Source: Bin87 sp965243255 (GTDB lineage: Bacteria > Chloroflexota > Dehalococcoidia > Lucifugimonadales > UBA3495). From it: a stretch of 64,000 nt of DNA. The notes under the pieces are model-generated. The model was not told where the DNA came from. It worked only from the letters and a program-made list of their open reading frames with translations, and made no database searches. Below, piece after piece: positions 25,149 to 33,632 of the stretch; the first letter of the stretch is position 1; each line of letters starts with the position of its first letter. The stretch spans positions 2,356,001 through 2,420,000 of the forward strand of contig CBDEUH010000004.1 in assembly GCA_965243255.1 (NCBI GenBank). Direction: 5' to 3'. A program made the position numbers and the translations under genes.

Positions 25149-26236
25149 ATGTCGGCAACCCGACGGGTGTTCTCCGTCGGGGCTGGTCTGCGGCGGTGGG
25201 CGACTACGCCATCGCCGGAGGGTGGAGCCTGGGCGGCGATGCCCTGATGGTCGGCGATGCCGAGGGCGGCGTTTACGGCCTCGATGGGAGGTCCGGGGCG
25301 ACCGCGTGGGAGCGCCCCGGGGTTCATGAAGGCGGTGTGCTCGCCATGGCGGTCCACCCGAGCCGAACCAGCTTCGCTACCGCCGGCCAGGACGGCCGAG
25401 TCCTGATCTGGAACGCCACCGACGGTCAGGTAAGCCGGGCTATCGACGTCGGAAACGATTGGGTGGAAAACGTGGCCTGGTCGCACGACGGCCAATGGTT
25501 GGCGGCCTCCTGCTCCCGCCAAGTCCGCGTGTATGACGCCGACGGCGCGGTAGTTTGGGAGTCTGATGATCACCCCAGCACGGTCAGCGCGATTGCCTGG
25601 TCGAGGGGAGCGGAGTTGGCGACGGCCTGTTATGGTCGAGTGTCCTTCTTCGACCCCTCCACGGGGGCGCTGAGCCAGAAGATGGAGTGGCAAGGCTCCC
25701 TGGTCTCCATGGTGCTCAGCTCCGACGGGGATGTGGTGGCCTGCGGCAGCCAGGACAACACGGTGCACTTTTGGCGCCGTTCCACGGAGATGGACTCCAT
25801 GATGTCCGGATATCCCGGCAAGCCCTCGGCTCTGGCCTTTGATGACTCCGGCACCCTCCTGGCCACCGGCGGCGGGGAGAGGGCGACGGTCTGGAGCTTC
25901 CACAAAGACGGTCCCGAAGGCACCGTCCCCGGCAGTCTTGAGTTTCATGTGCAACCCGTCACCACCCTTTCCTTCGCTCCCGGCGCCATGCGACTAGCCT
26001 CGGGCGGGCGCGATGGCGCCGCCGTGGTCTGGTCGCTCCGGAAAAGTGGCGATGGCGGGGCGATAGGCGCCGCCGTTGTGGAAGGCCCAGTAGCAGAATT
26101 GTGCTGGCGGCCAGACGGGCGGGCACTGGCCGCGCTGGACGCCCAGGGTGGCGTGACGGTTTGGCGAATCGGACGCACCAAGGGCCGAATACCCCGCATA
26201 CGCCCCCCGCAACGCGAAAGTGAAGGCTTCCGCTAA
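25136..26236 (+). CDS. WD40-repeat protein coupled to the CobW GTPase
   Basis: A 366-residue beta-propeller of about seven WD40-like blades and no signal peptide. Blade motifs include SFATAGQDGRVLIWNATDG, WLAASCSRQVRVYDADG, DVVACGSQDNTVHFWRR and RLASGGRDGAAVVWSLR. It ends in a basic tail. It overlaps the CobW gene by 13 bases, so the two are translationally linked. WD40 proteins generally scaffold partners; here the natural partner is the CobW GTPase or its metal client (inference). Confidence 0.85.
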   Translation: MSDLNVGNPTGVLRRGWSAAVGDYAIAGGWSLGGDALMVGDAEGGVYGLDGRSGATAWERPGVHEGGVLAMAVHPSRTSFATAGQDGRVLIWNATDGQVSRAIDVGNDWVENVAWSHDGQWLAASCSRQVRVYDADGAVVWESDDHPSTVSAIAWSRGAELATACYGRVSFFDPSTGALSQKMEWQGSLVSMVLSSDGDVVACGSQDNTVHFWRRSTEMDSMMSGYPGKPSALAFDDSGTLLATGGGERATVWSFHKDGPEGTVPGSLEFHVQPVTTLSFAPGAMRLASGGRDGAAVVWSLRKSGDGGAIGAAVVEGPVAELCWRPDGRALAALDAQGGVTVWRIGRTKGRIPRIRPPQRESEGFR

Positions 26237-26284
26237 ACCCATTCGGGCCTTGACATATACTGTTGCAGCGGGCATCGTGAGGCA

Positions 26285-27550
26285 ATGCGCGCACTACTGG
26301 CCGGCATTTCCGGCGTGAACAAGGACAGCGTCGTCGCCAACCTGGTCGGTCGGCTGCGCGCCAATGGCGACATCGGTGGCGCAGCCGGCGAATACGGCGA
26401 TGGGGTGGTGGACGCCGGTTCCGGTTGGGAGCCGGATCCAAGGGAGTTGCTGGCCGCCAGTGTGGAGGCCGTGTTCGCGCGGCAGGGGGACGACCTGGCC
26501 AGCACGCTGGCGGCGTTTCGTCCCCGGTACCAACTGGACGCCTGGCAGCGGGCCGGCCTGGCCATCGCCGAGCAGATGGAAGACCTTGACCCGCGGCACA
26601 GCTTGCTGGCGACGCACCTGACCTACTACACCAGCGGACGACAGTTTTCGCTAATCGACATTCCCACCATCCGCCGCTGGCGTCCTGACTGCATCATCAC
26701 ACTGGTTGACGATATGCTGGACATACGGGCAGCGTTGGCTCGTCGGGATGCCGAGCAACACACCAACTTCCAGCTGCGGTTGCGGGAAATCCTGGCCTGG
26801 CGCACGGCGGAAATCGCCATGGCCGACCTGCTGGCGCGCAACCTTTACGAGCGCCGCAAGATTCCCCACTACGTGGTCAGCGTGAAGCATCCCGCCGAGA
26901 TGCTGTACCGGCTGATTTATCATCGGCGACGGTTCCCGGTGGTGTATTCCAGCTTTCCCATCACTGCCATCCGCGACGAGGCCGAACGTCGGGCCGCCGT
27001 TGATGCAATCCGCCAGGAACTGCACCGTCGGTTCATCGTCTTTGACCCGCTGACCCTGGACGAGGGCACGCCGCAGGTGTTCGACAAAGCGCGGGCCGCC
27101 TGCGCCGGCGGGGTGTATGAAATCGCCATCACCGCCGAGGAGGCCCGCTGGCCGCTGGACAACGCCGGCACACTTAAGGAAGGCCTGCCCACGTCCTTCC
27201 CAATGACCCTCGACCCACGGGAAGCGCTGGAAGTGTGGGACGACATGGAGAACCAGGTGCGGCACCGGGACCTGACCATGGTGGAGCAGGCGCAGTGCGT
27301 CGCAGCGTATCGCATTACCATGGGCGGACGGCTGTCCACCGGGATGTACTCGGAGTTGATGTACGCATCCCACACCGCCGAGCCGGCGCGGCCGGTGCTG
27401 ATGTACGCCGACCCGGAGGACGACGGCCTGGACCATCCATTCCTGCGCAACTTCAACCACCGCACTTACCACGCCATGGACGACTGGTTTGAGGCCATCG
27501 CCAACCTGGCGCCCGGCGACGCGTCGGATGCGCAGCGGCCGCTGTTTTAG
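26285..27550 (+). CDS. Unknown protein with degenerate P-loop
   Basis: A 421-residue cytosolic protein I do not recognise. It opens MRALLAGISGVNKDSVVANL: the G-x-x-G-x-N-K-D-S order is a P-loop in which the usual Gly before Lys is Asn and the usual Ser/Thr after Lys is Asp. FSLIDIPTIRRWRPDCIITLVDD near residue 125 resembles the base-of-fold Asp region of nucleotide kinases, and FIVFDPLTLDEGTP follows near residue 245. The C-terminal part (RPVLMYADPEDDGLDHPFLR) is rich in acidic residues. It may be an adenylate-kinase-like NTPase that has lost or changed catalysis. The next gene, an A-type Fe-S carrier, starts 75 bases later. Confidence 0.6.
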   Translation: MRALLAGISGVNKDSVVANLVGRLRANGDIGGAAGEYGDGVVDAGSGWEPDPRELLAASVEAVFARQGDDLASTLAAFRPRYQLDAWQRAGLAIAEQMEDLDPRHSLLATHLTYYTSGRQFSLIDIPTIRRWRPDCIITLVDDMLDIRAALARRDAEQHTNFQLRLREILAWRTAEIAMADLLARNLYERRKIPHYVVSVKHPAEMLYRLIYHRRRFPVVYSSFPITAIRDEAERRAAVDAIRQELHRRFIVFDPLTLDEGTPQVFDKARAACAGGVYEIAITAEEARWPLDNAGTLKEGLPTSFPMTLDPREALEVWDDMENQVRHRDLTMVEQAQCVAAYRITMGGRLSTGMYSELMYASHTAEPARPVLMYADPEDDGLDHPFLRNFNHRTYHAMDDWFEAIANLAPGDASDAQRPLF

Positions 27551-27625
27551 TCGTGTATTTGACGGCAACGCATAATTTTGCGTAAAATCAACCAACCACC
27601 TACTCCCGCGCGGAGGTTACCGGCT

Positions 27626-27982
27626 ATGCCCATTACCCAGAACGGCGTCGAACTCACCGTTGAGATTTCCGAGAAGGCCGCCGAGAAAATCAAATACTTT
27701 GCCGACAAAGAGGGCATCACCGACAACGTCGGGCTGCGGGTTGCCGTCAAGGGCGGGGGCTGCTCCGGCCTTACCTACGACCTGACCATCACCGACCAGG
27801 AACGCGAGTCGGACAAAATCGTGGAGCAGTACGGCGTCAAGGTGATGGTGGACAAGAAATCCTACATCTACCTGGTGGGCACGCAGCTGGACTTTTCCGA
27901 CGGCCTGAACGGCAAGGGGTTCGTGTTCGAGAATCCCAACGCCAAGAAAGCCTGCGGCTGCGGTACGTCATTTGCGGTCTGA
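27626..27982 (+). CDS. A-type iron-sulfur carrier protein (IscA/ErpA/HesB)
   Basis: A 118-residue A-type carrier that passes Fe-S clusters to apoproteins. The three ligand Cys are visible: KGGGCSGLTYDL (first) and CGCGTSF (last pair). VEISEKAAEKIKYFADKEG is the family N-terminus and FDGLNGKGFVFENPNAKKACGCG-type C-terminal stretch is intact. GGAGG lies about ten bases before the ATG chosen; the frame extends 16 codons upstream without similarity. The next gene is a YgfZ-like protein, which also serves Fe-S enzymes, so the pairing makes sense. Confidence 0.9.
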   Translation: MPITQNGVELTVEISEKAAEKIKYFADKEGITDNVGLRVAVKGGGCSGLTYDLTITDQERESDKIVEQYGVKVMVDKKSYIYLVGTQLDFSDGLNGKGFVFENPNAKKACGCGTSFAV

Positions 27983-28016
27983 ATTCGCACGGCTCACCAC
28001 CATTCCAAGGGCGCAG

Positions 28017-28037
28017 GGGCGGGTTTGAAACCCGCCC
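28017..28037. repeat. Perfect 10-bp palindrome GGGCGGGTTT-G-AAACCCGCCC
   Basis: A perfect inverted repeat with a single-base loop lies between the Fe-S carrier and YgfZ genes. Such GC-rich palindromes are often dispersed repeats; a related hairpin lies at 56052. As a terminator it would have only TTA after it. It may be both a terminator and a dispersed element. Confidence 0.5.
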
Positions 28038-28061
28038 TTACGACTAACTACGAGGTTCACA

Positions 28062-29111
28062 ATGAGCACTGTCACTGCAGCTGCCGATGCCATGACTGCC
28101 GAGGAGTTCCGGGCGGCCACCGAGCGCGCCGCCGTGTTTCCCACCGACGCCGGCCGGCTGCGGCTTACCGGCGAGGACGCCCGCGACCTGATCAACCGCC
28201 TGTCCACCAACCTGGTTGATCCGGCCGCCCAGGCCGGCGAAGTGGCCGTTACCGTCCTGACCAGCGACCGGGGGCGCATCGTTGACCTGGTGTACGTGGC
28301 GCATTGCGGCGACCGCCAATTGCTGCTGACCAGCCCCGGACAACAGCAGAACGTCATCGACTTCCTGGACAAGTACACCATCATGGAGGACCTGGAGGTT
28401 GAGGACGTCACGGAGCAGACTACCCTGCTGACGCTGACCGGGCCGGACGCCGGCGGGATTTTGAGCCGGGCGCAGCCTGACGACGCGCTGGTGGTGGAAC
28501 CGCTGGACAATTCAGACGATGAGCAAAGGCCGGACGATGGGCAACAGCCACCTACGTATTACCTGCTGTTTGACGATGCCGACGCAGCGTCGCGCAGCGT
28601 CGCAGCCCTGGAATCGGCCGGCGCGGTGAGCATCAGCCCAGCCACTGCGGAAACGCTGCGCATCAGCCAGGGCCGGCCGGCTTATGGCGCCGAGATGAGC
28701 GACACCTACAATCCGCTGGAAGCCGGCCTCATCGGGGCGATTGACTTTCACAAGGGGTGCTACATCGGCCAGGAGGTAATTGCCCGGCTGGACACCTACC
28801 AGAAGGTGCAGAAGTACTTGGTCTCGCTGCGGTTCGAGGCGGACGGGGCAGATGCCGGCAGCATCGCCCGCGTCCTGCCCGGCGCGCGGCTGGCGGACGG
28901 TGAGGGCAAAGCGGTGGGTTTGGTAACGTCAGCGACGGTTGCCCCCAGATTGGACGGAGCCGAGCTGGTCGGGCTTGGCTACGTGCGCACTGCGGCGGTG
29001 CAGATTGGCGGCAAGTTGCAGGTGGAGAGCGACAGCGATACCGGCATCGTCGCCGTAATCACCGCGCAGCCGCTGCTGTTCGGAGGGGAGAAGCCGGGGC
29101 CGGGTGGGTAG
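28062..29111 (+). CDS. ygfZ: Folate-binding protein YgfZ/CAF17 family
   Basis: A 349-residue protein of the GcvT-like family needed for repair or assembly of certain Fe-S enzymes using tetrahydrofolate. The diagnostic motif is KGCYIGQEVIAR near residue 235 with its conserved Cys. LTGEDARDLINRLSTNLV at the N-terminus and LRISQGRPAYGAEM are further family stretches. A Gln/Asp/Pro-rich loop (DDEQRPDDGQQPP) interrupts the middle. It follows the A-type carrier gene, separated by a palindromic repeat, and is convergent with xthA. Confidence 0.9.
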   Translation: MSTVTAAADAMTAEEFRAATERAAVFPTDAGRLRLTGEDARDLINRLSTNLVDPAAQAGEVAVTVLTSDRGRIVDLVYVAHCGDRQLLLTSPGQQQNVIDFLDKYTIMEDLEVEDVTEQTTLLTLTGPDAGGILSRAQPDDALVVEPLDNSDDEQRPDDGQQPPTYYLLFDDADAASRSVAALESAGAVSISPATAETLRISQGRPAYGAEMSDTYNPLEAGLIGAIDFHKGCYIGQEVIARLDTYQKVQKYLVSLRFEADGADAGSIARVLPGARLADGEGKAVGLVTSATVAPRLDGAELVGLGYVRTAAVQIGGKLQVESDSDTGIVAVITAQPLLFGGEKPGPGG

Positions 29112-29162
29112 CCGACTGTCGCTGCCGATTTACTAGCCGGCCGGTGACTCGCTCGGGGCAGT

Positions 29163-29930
29163 TCAGGAAATATCGATGCCGACGGGGCAGTGATCGGACC
29201 CCATCACGTCGGCCAGTATGAAGCCATCGGTCAGGTTGGAAGCGAAATCGCTGTCGGCGAAGAAGTAGTCGATGCGCCAACCCACGTTCCTGTCCCGAGC
29301 GCGAGTCATCTGGTCCCAGTAACTGTAGTTGTGCGGTTCCTGGTTGAACTGGCGGAAGGTGTCAACGTAGCCGTGTTCCAGGAAGGTGTCCATCCAGGCC
29401 CGTTCCTCCGGTAGGAAGCCGGAGATCTTCACGTTTTCCTTGGGCCGGGCGAGGTCGATTTCCTTGTGAGCGGTATTTACGTCGCCGCACACAACCACAT
29501 TACGGCCATCCCGTCGCAGTTGGTCCACGTAATCCAGGAAGGCGTCGTAGAACTCCATCTTGTAGCGCAGACGCTCAGCGGACCGCTTGCCGTTGGGGAA
29601 ATAGATACCCAGGAACACGAAATCGTCGAAGTCGGCGACGATGGTGCGCCCCTCGCTGTCGAACCGTTCAACGCCCAAGCCGAAGCTGACGCTGCGGGGT
29701 TCGTGTCCTTCGCGGGTGTAGAGGCCCACGCCGCTATAACCCTTTCGCTCCGGAGTGGTGAACCAGCTGGAATAACCCTCCACCTGCTTCAGCGCGGTGG
29801 GCAACTGGGACTCGTGGGCCTTGGTTTCCTGGAGGCACAGCACGTCTGGCTGCGCTTCCTGGAACCATTCAAGGAACCCCTTCCTGTGAGCTGCCCGGAT
29901 ACCGTTGACGTTCCATGAAATCAGCTTCAT
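29163..29930 (-). CDS. xthA: Exodeoxyribonuclease III
   Basis: A 255-residue AP endonuclease/3'-5' exonuclease for base-excision repair. MKLISWNVNGIRAAHRKGF, CLQETKAHESQLP (catalytic Glu), GDVNTAHKEIDLARPK (Asp/Asn) and ADVMGSDHCPVGIDI (Asp-His pair) are all present. The start overlaps the pyrE stop by four bases (ATGA), so it is the last gene of obg-nadD-pyrE-xthA. Confidence 0.96.
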   Translation of the reverse strand: MKLISWNVNGIRAAHRKGFLEWFQEAQPDVLCLQETKAHESQLPTALKQVEGYSSWFTTPERKGYSGVGLYTREGHEPRSVSFGLGVERFDSEGRTIVADFDDFVFLGIYFPNGKRSAERLRYKMEFYDAFLDYVDQLRRDGRNVVVCGDVNTAHKEIDLARPKENVKISGFLPEERAWMDTFLEHGYVDTFRQFNQEPHNYSYWDQMTRARDRNVGWRIDYFFADSDFASNLTDGFILADVMGSDHCPVGIDIS

Positions 29931-30523
29931 TCTCTACTTCCTCCAGACGGGATAATCTGCCCGTCAGCGCCGGCGGTCAGCAACGAGGCGAAGCGGTAGC
30001 CTCGCTGCCGTATTGTATCGCTGCCGCCCTCGTTGCGGTCAAGCACCGCCAGAACCAAGCCTACGGAGCAGCCGGCTGCTTCGGCGGCACCGATGGCGTG
30101 GAACAGCGACCCGCCGGTGGTGCAGGCGTCGTCCGCGATGGCAACCGACGTTCCCGGTGGCGGGAGCGGCCCCTCGATCAGCTGGGTCGTGCCGTGCCCT
30201 TTGGCCTCCTTGCGAACGATGAAGGCCGGCAGGGGCTTTCCCTGCTGCCACGACGCCATGGCCACGGCGGCCACGATGGGGTCGGCGCCCAGGGTCGGGC
30301 CGCCGATGGCGGCGATGTTGGCGTCGCCCAGGCCGCCGATGGCGGACAGCATCGCTTGGCCAATCAGATGCGCTCCTTCTGGGTCCAGGCTGAGCAGCCG
30401 GCCGTCGAAGTAGTAGGTACTCTTGCGCCCTGAGGACAGCGTAAAGTCGCCGTACCGGATGGCGTCCCGCTCCAGCGCCAGCGCCAGCAGCCGCGCCGTC
30501 ATTTGCTCCTGTTCAGTCGTCAT
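29927..30523 (-). CDS. pyrE: Orotate phosphoribosyltransferase
   Basis: A 198-residue type I phosphoribosyltransferase joining orotate to PRPP in pyrimidine synthesis. FTLSSGRKSTYYFDGRLLSL is the OPRT N-terminus, RKEAKGHG the catalytic flexible loop, and SVAIADDACTTGGSLFHAI the PRPP-binding motif. In most OPRTs the latter is V-E-D-V/-T-T-G; the A-D-D-A-C variant keeps the acidic pair and TTG. Upstream frame extension lies inside nadD. It overlaps nadD by 11 bases. Confidence 0.9.
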   Translation of the reverse strand: MTTEQEQMTARLLALALERDAIRYGDFTLSSGRKSTYYFDGRLLSLDPEGAHLIGQAMLSAIGGLGDANIAAIGGPTLGADPIVAAVAMASWQQGKPLPAFIVRKEAKGHGTTQLIEGPLPPPGTSVAIADDACTTGGSLFHAIGAAEAAGCSVGLVLAVLDRNEGGSDTIRQRGYRFASLLTAGADGQIIPSGGSRE

Positions 30524-31169
30524 TTCCGGCCAACTCCGCACGGTATAGATCGTGTTCCTTGATGTACTGGGCGACGGTGTCAGGAATCTGGTAGCGGGCT
30601 GACTGTCCGGCGGCCAGGATGCGGCGCAACTCCGACGCGCTGAAGTCAACATGAGGGCCGGCCAACGACACGACCGCTCCGTTTGCTATCGCTGACGGGA
30701 ATCTTCGGGCAAGGGTTGCCATGCCATCCTCCGGGCCGCCGGGACGCTCGATGACCGCCAACCGGCATAGCTCCAGAATCGCGTCTGGTTCTTTCCAGCG
30801 GTGAAACTGGCACAGCACGTCGGAGCCGACGATGAAGTAAAGCTCCGTATCGGCAGGGTAGGCGCACCGTAGTTCCCGCAGGGTGTCCACGGTGTAGGTT
30901 GCGCCGGTGCGCCGGACTTCGCAATCGCAGACGTGAAAAAGGGGATTGTCGGCTACGGCCAGTTCTACCATGCGCAGCCGATGGGTCGCCGCCGTAATCT
31001 GCTGGCCAGATTTTAGCCAGGGTTCGCCGGCCGGGACGAACAACACCGACTCCAGTTGCAACGCCACCCGCGCCGTTTCGGCAATCAGCAGGTGACCCAG
31101 GTGGGGCGGATCGAAGGTACCGCCCAAGATGCCGATACGTCGGGGGCCCGCGGTGACTGCCCCCGGCAC
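30513..31169 (-). CDS. nadD: Nicotinate-nucleotide adenylyltransferase
   Basis: A 218-residue enzyme forming deamido-NAD from nicotinate mononucleotide and ATP. GILGGTFDPPHLGHLLIAE is the nucleotidyltransferase G-x-F-D-P-x-H-x-G-H motif, FIVGSDVLCQFHRWKEP the NadD-specific middle, and DFSASELRRILAAG the C-terminal S/T-x-x-x-R motif. A GTG start is chosen because it overlaps the obg TAG (TAGTG) and GGAG is eight bases upstream; a GTG nine bases earlier is possible. With nadE elsewhere in the window, NAD synthesis is represented twice. Confidence 0.88.
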   Translation of the reverse strand: MPGAVTAGPRRIGILGGTFDPPHLGHLLIAETARVALQLESVLFVPAGEPWLKSGQQITAATHRLRMVELAVADNPLFHVCDCEVRRTGATYTVDTLRELRCAYPADTELYFIVGSDVLCQFHRWKEPDAILELCRLAVIERPGGPEDGMATLARRFPSAIANGAVVSLAGPHVDFSASELRRILAAGQSARYQIPDTVAQYIKEHDLYRAELAGNDD

Positions 31170-32485
31170 TAGAACCACTCCAGTTCGGCGTTGCCGATGC
31201 GGATGGTGTCGCCGGGTTCGATGCCGGCCTCTTCCAGACGGCGGGCGAGGCCCAAGCGGGTCATTTCCCGCCACAACTGCAGCAGTACGCGGTAGTCGCG
31301 CATATCGGCCCGTCCGGTGAGGCGCTCCAGGCGTTCGGACTCCACCACGTACACGTTGCCGTCCAAGTAGAAACCCAGGGGCCGGCGTTCCGCAGTTCTA
31401 ACGGCGGCGAAGTCAACGGCGTCTTCATCCTCCCATTCAGATTCGTCCAGACCGGTGCGGGGCACTTCCGACAATATCCCGGCCAGTCGGCCCAACAAGC
31501 CGTCCACACCATCGCCGGACACCGCGGATATGAAGTGGATAGGGGTATCGTCCGCGCCGGACGGGTAATCTTCCATGCCGGCGATGGCTTTGCGCAGCTC
31601 TTCCTCAATAACGTCGCGCAGCTCGTAAGTTTCGGTGGTGTCGAGCTTGCTGACGGCCACAACCTGGGGCTTGGCGGCCAGCATGGGGCTGAACTCGCGC
31701 AGCTCCCGGTGCAGCATCGTGAAGTCGCCGGCCGGATCGTCGGACTGACCGTCGATGAGGTGGACGTACACGCGGGCACGCTCGGCGTGGCGGAGGAACT
31801 GGTGGCCCAACCCGATGCCGCGGTGGGCGCCTTCCAGCAGGCCGGGAATCTCCATCATCACGAAGTCCTGCCCGCCGTGGGTAACTACGCCCAACACCGG
31901 CTCGACGGTGGTGAAGGGGTAGTCGGCGACTTTGGGGCGGGCCGCCGAGCACCGGGATATGAGGGTGGACTTGCCGGCGTTGGGCTTGGCCAGCAGGCCC
32001 ACGTCGGCCAGCAGCTTCAGCTCCAGCCAAAGGACGGAGAAATCCCCCTTCTTGCCGGACTGGGCCAGCATTGGTTCCTGGTTGGTGGAGGACACGAAGC
32101 GGGCATTGCCCCAACCACCCTCGCCGCCTTTCGCAATCAGCACCGGCTGCTCGGTGGTAATGTCGGCCAGGAAATCCTTGCTGCCGTCCTCGTACAGTCG
32201 CCAGGCAACGGTGCCCATGGGAACCGGGATCTGCCGGTCCTTGCCGTTGGAGCCGCGCTGGTTCTTGCCCTTGCCGTGGCTCCCGCGCTGCAGGTAGAAG
32301 GTGCTGTTGAACTTCAGGTGCAGCAGCGTGTTGATGGAGTTATCGCCGACGAGGTAGGCGCTGCCGCCATCACCGCCGTCGCCACCATCCGGTCCGCCAC
32401 GGGGCTGGTACTTCAGGCGCAGGAAGCTGATGCAGCCGTCACCGCCGTTCCCGGCTTTGACGTTAATTCTGACTGTATCAATCAT
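31169..32485 (-). CDS. obg: GTPase Obg (CgtA), with unusual G motifs
   Basis: A 438-residue ribosome-associated GTPase. The Gly-rich Obg fold (GNGGDGCISFLRLKYQPRGG) fills residues 1-158, the G domain follows and a C-terminal OCT domain ends IGNAELEWF. Motifs depart from consensus: Walker A is AKPNAGKS, with Ala for the first Gly; G3 is MMEIPG, with Glu for Asp; G4 is SKLD, with Ser for Asn of NKxD. YPFTTVEP (switch I) and ISAVSGDG (G5) are normal. Obg is usually essential, so altered nucleotide handling would be notable. It heads an operon with nadD, pyrE and xthA. Confidence 0.92.
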   Translation of the reverse strand: MIDTVRINVKAGNGGDGCISFLRLKYQPRGGPDGGDGGDGGSAYLVGDNSINTLLHLKFNSTFYLQRGSHGKGKNQRGSNGKDRQIPVPMGTVAWRLYEDGSKDFLADITTEQPVLIAKGGEGGWGNARFVSSTNQEPMLAQSGKKGDFSVLWLELKLLADVGLLAKPNAGKSTLISRCSAARPKVADYPFTTVEPVLGVVTHGGQDFVMMEIPGLLEGAHRGIGLGHQFLRHAERARVYVHLIDGQSDDPAGDFTMLHRELREFSPMLAAKPQVVAVSKLDTTETYELRDVIEEELRKAIAGMEDYPSGADDTPIHFISAVSGDGVDGLLGRLAGILSEVPRTGLDESEWEDEDAVDFAAVRTAERRPLGFYLDGNVYVVESERLERLTGRADMRDYRVLLQLWREMTRLGLARRLEEAGIEPGDTIRIGNAELEWF

Positions 32486-32748
32486 GGTGGAGCTGTCTGG
32501 GTGGATTTAGCAATAAGGGTAATGGCGTGGATAGTGTTGATAGCTGCGTTTGGCGCTCGAGGAAACCTCGTTGACAACTGTGCATGGTGAAGTTGGGACT
32601 TGTTGTTGATAACCGCGTGTTGTCGTTGACAACGGAACGAGGTCATACTGGCAGAGCACTTATCGAAGAATATTGACGATCCAGGGTCCGTTAATAGACG
32701 AGAAAATGGGTCTAATCAACGGACTATGAACGCGTTGTGGACGGCCAC
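32486..32748. promoter_or_regulatory. Upstream region of obg with three GTTGAYAAC near-palindromes
   Basis: The 263-base gap has no gene. GTTGACAAC (32570-32578), GTTGATAAC (32605-32613) and GTTGACAAC (32625-32633) are near-palindromic 9-mers; the outer two extend to identical 10-mers CGTTGACAAC. A small hairpin CGAGG-AAA-CCTCG (32558-32570) abuts the first. They precede obg by 85 to 148 bases and look like binding sites of one regulator, unidentified. Confidence 0.45.
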
Positions 32749-33624
32749 TTAAATGCTGCGCCCCACCTGTCCATTGTACCAGTCGAGGATGCCGCTGCCG
32801 GTCCAGAAGGTTACGCCCTCCTGCTGGGTGATGTACTCAACCAGTCTGCGGAAGTGTCCAATCCGATGGGCGGCGCCGGTGATGTACGGGTGCATTGAGA
32901 TGGCAAAGACGCGGGCGTTGTCCTCGCCCTCGGCCAGCATCACGTCCAGAACGTCCTTGGTCCGGTTGAAAAGCTCGGGAGCCGAGTGGTGCTGCACCAG
33001 GTAGATGGGGATGTCGTTGAGTTCAACAGTGTAGGGGAGGGCAACCAGCCGGCCCGATTTGACCTTCAATTCGTAGGGTTGGTCGTCGTTGACCCAGTCA
33101 GCGACGTACTCGATGCCTTCCTCGGCCAGGATATCGGGCGTGTCGTAGGTTTCGGCCAGGCCGGGGCCCATCCAGCCCCGGGGCGCGCTGCCACCGAATT
33201 CTCTAATCACCTCAATGGTCTTGCGGATGGTGGCGCGCTCGTCCGGCTCTTTGTGTAATACCTGCTGGACGTAGCCGTGGCCCAGTAGCTCCCACCCGCT
33301 GTCCAGGCAAGACTGGACCATCTGGGGAAATTCCTCGCAGACCGCGGCGTTGAGGCTGATAGTGCAGGGCAGGTTGAAGTCGTTAAGGATGCGCTTCATG
33401 CGCCAGAAGCCTACGCGCATCCCGTAGTCGTACCACGAGTAGTTGGGGATGTCGGGGGAAACGGCGGCGCCCTGAGGGGAGGGCAACACCGACCGGGCCA
33501 TGGGCTGGCCGATGTCCCACTCCTCCACGTTGATGATGAACCAAACGGCAACCTTCGCGCCGTCGGGCAGGGTGAGCCGGGGGCGGTCGAAGATGGGGGA
33601 GTACTCAGCGCGGGGGTTGGGCAT
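32749..33624 (-). CDS. Polysaccharide deacetylase family protein
   Basis: A 291-residue NodB-fold hydrolase without signal peptide. VWFIINVEEWDIGQP, NYSWYDYGMRVGFWRMKRIL, WELLGHGYVQQVLHKEPDER and FAISMHPYITGAAHRIGHF are the shared stretches; the last carries the His of the metal/catalytic set. The group with N-V-E-E-W and Y-G-x-R-V-G resembles allantoinase-like PuuE proteins more than cell-wall deacetylases. It precedes a GlcG-like protein gene by nine bases of spacer on the same strand. Substrate unknown. Confidence 0.82.
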   Translation of the reverse strand: MPNPRAEYSPIFDRPRLTLPDGAKVAVWFIINVEEWDIGQPMARSVLPSPQGAAVSPDIPNYSWYDYGMRVGFWRMKRILNDFNLPCTISLNAAVCEEFPQMVQSCLDSGWELLGHGYVQQVLHKEPDERATIRKTIEVIREFGGSAPRGWMGPGLAETYDTPDILAEEGIEYVADWVNDDQPYELKVKSGRLVALPYTVELNDIPIYLVQHHSAPELFNRTKDVLDVMLAEGEDNARVFAISMHPYITGAAHRIGHFRRLVEYITQQEGVTFWTGSGILDWYNGQVGRSI

Positions 33625-33632
33625 GAGGCCTC

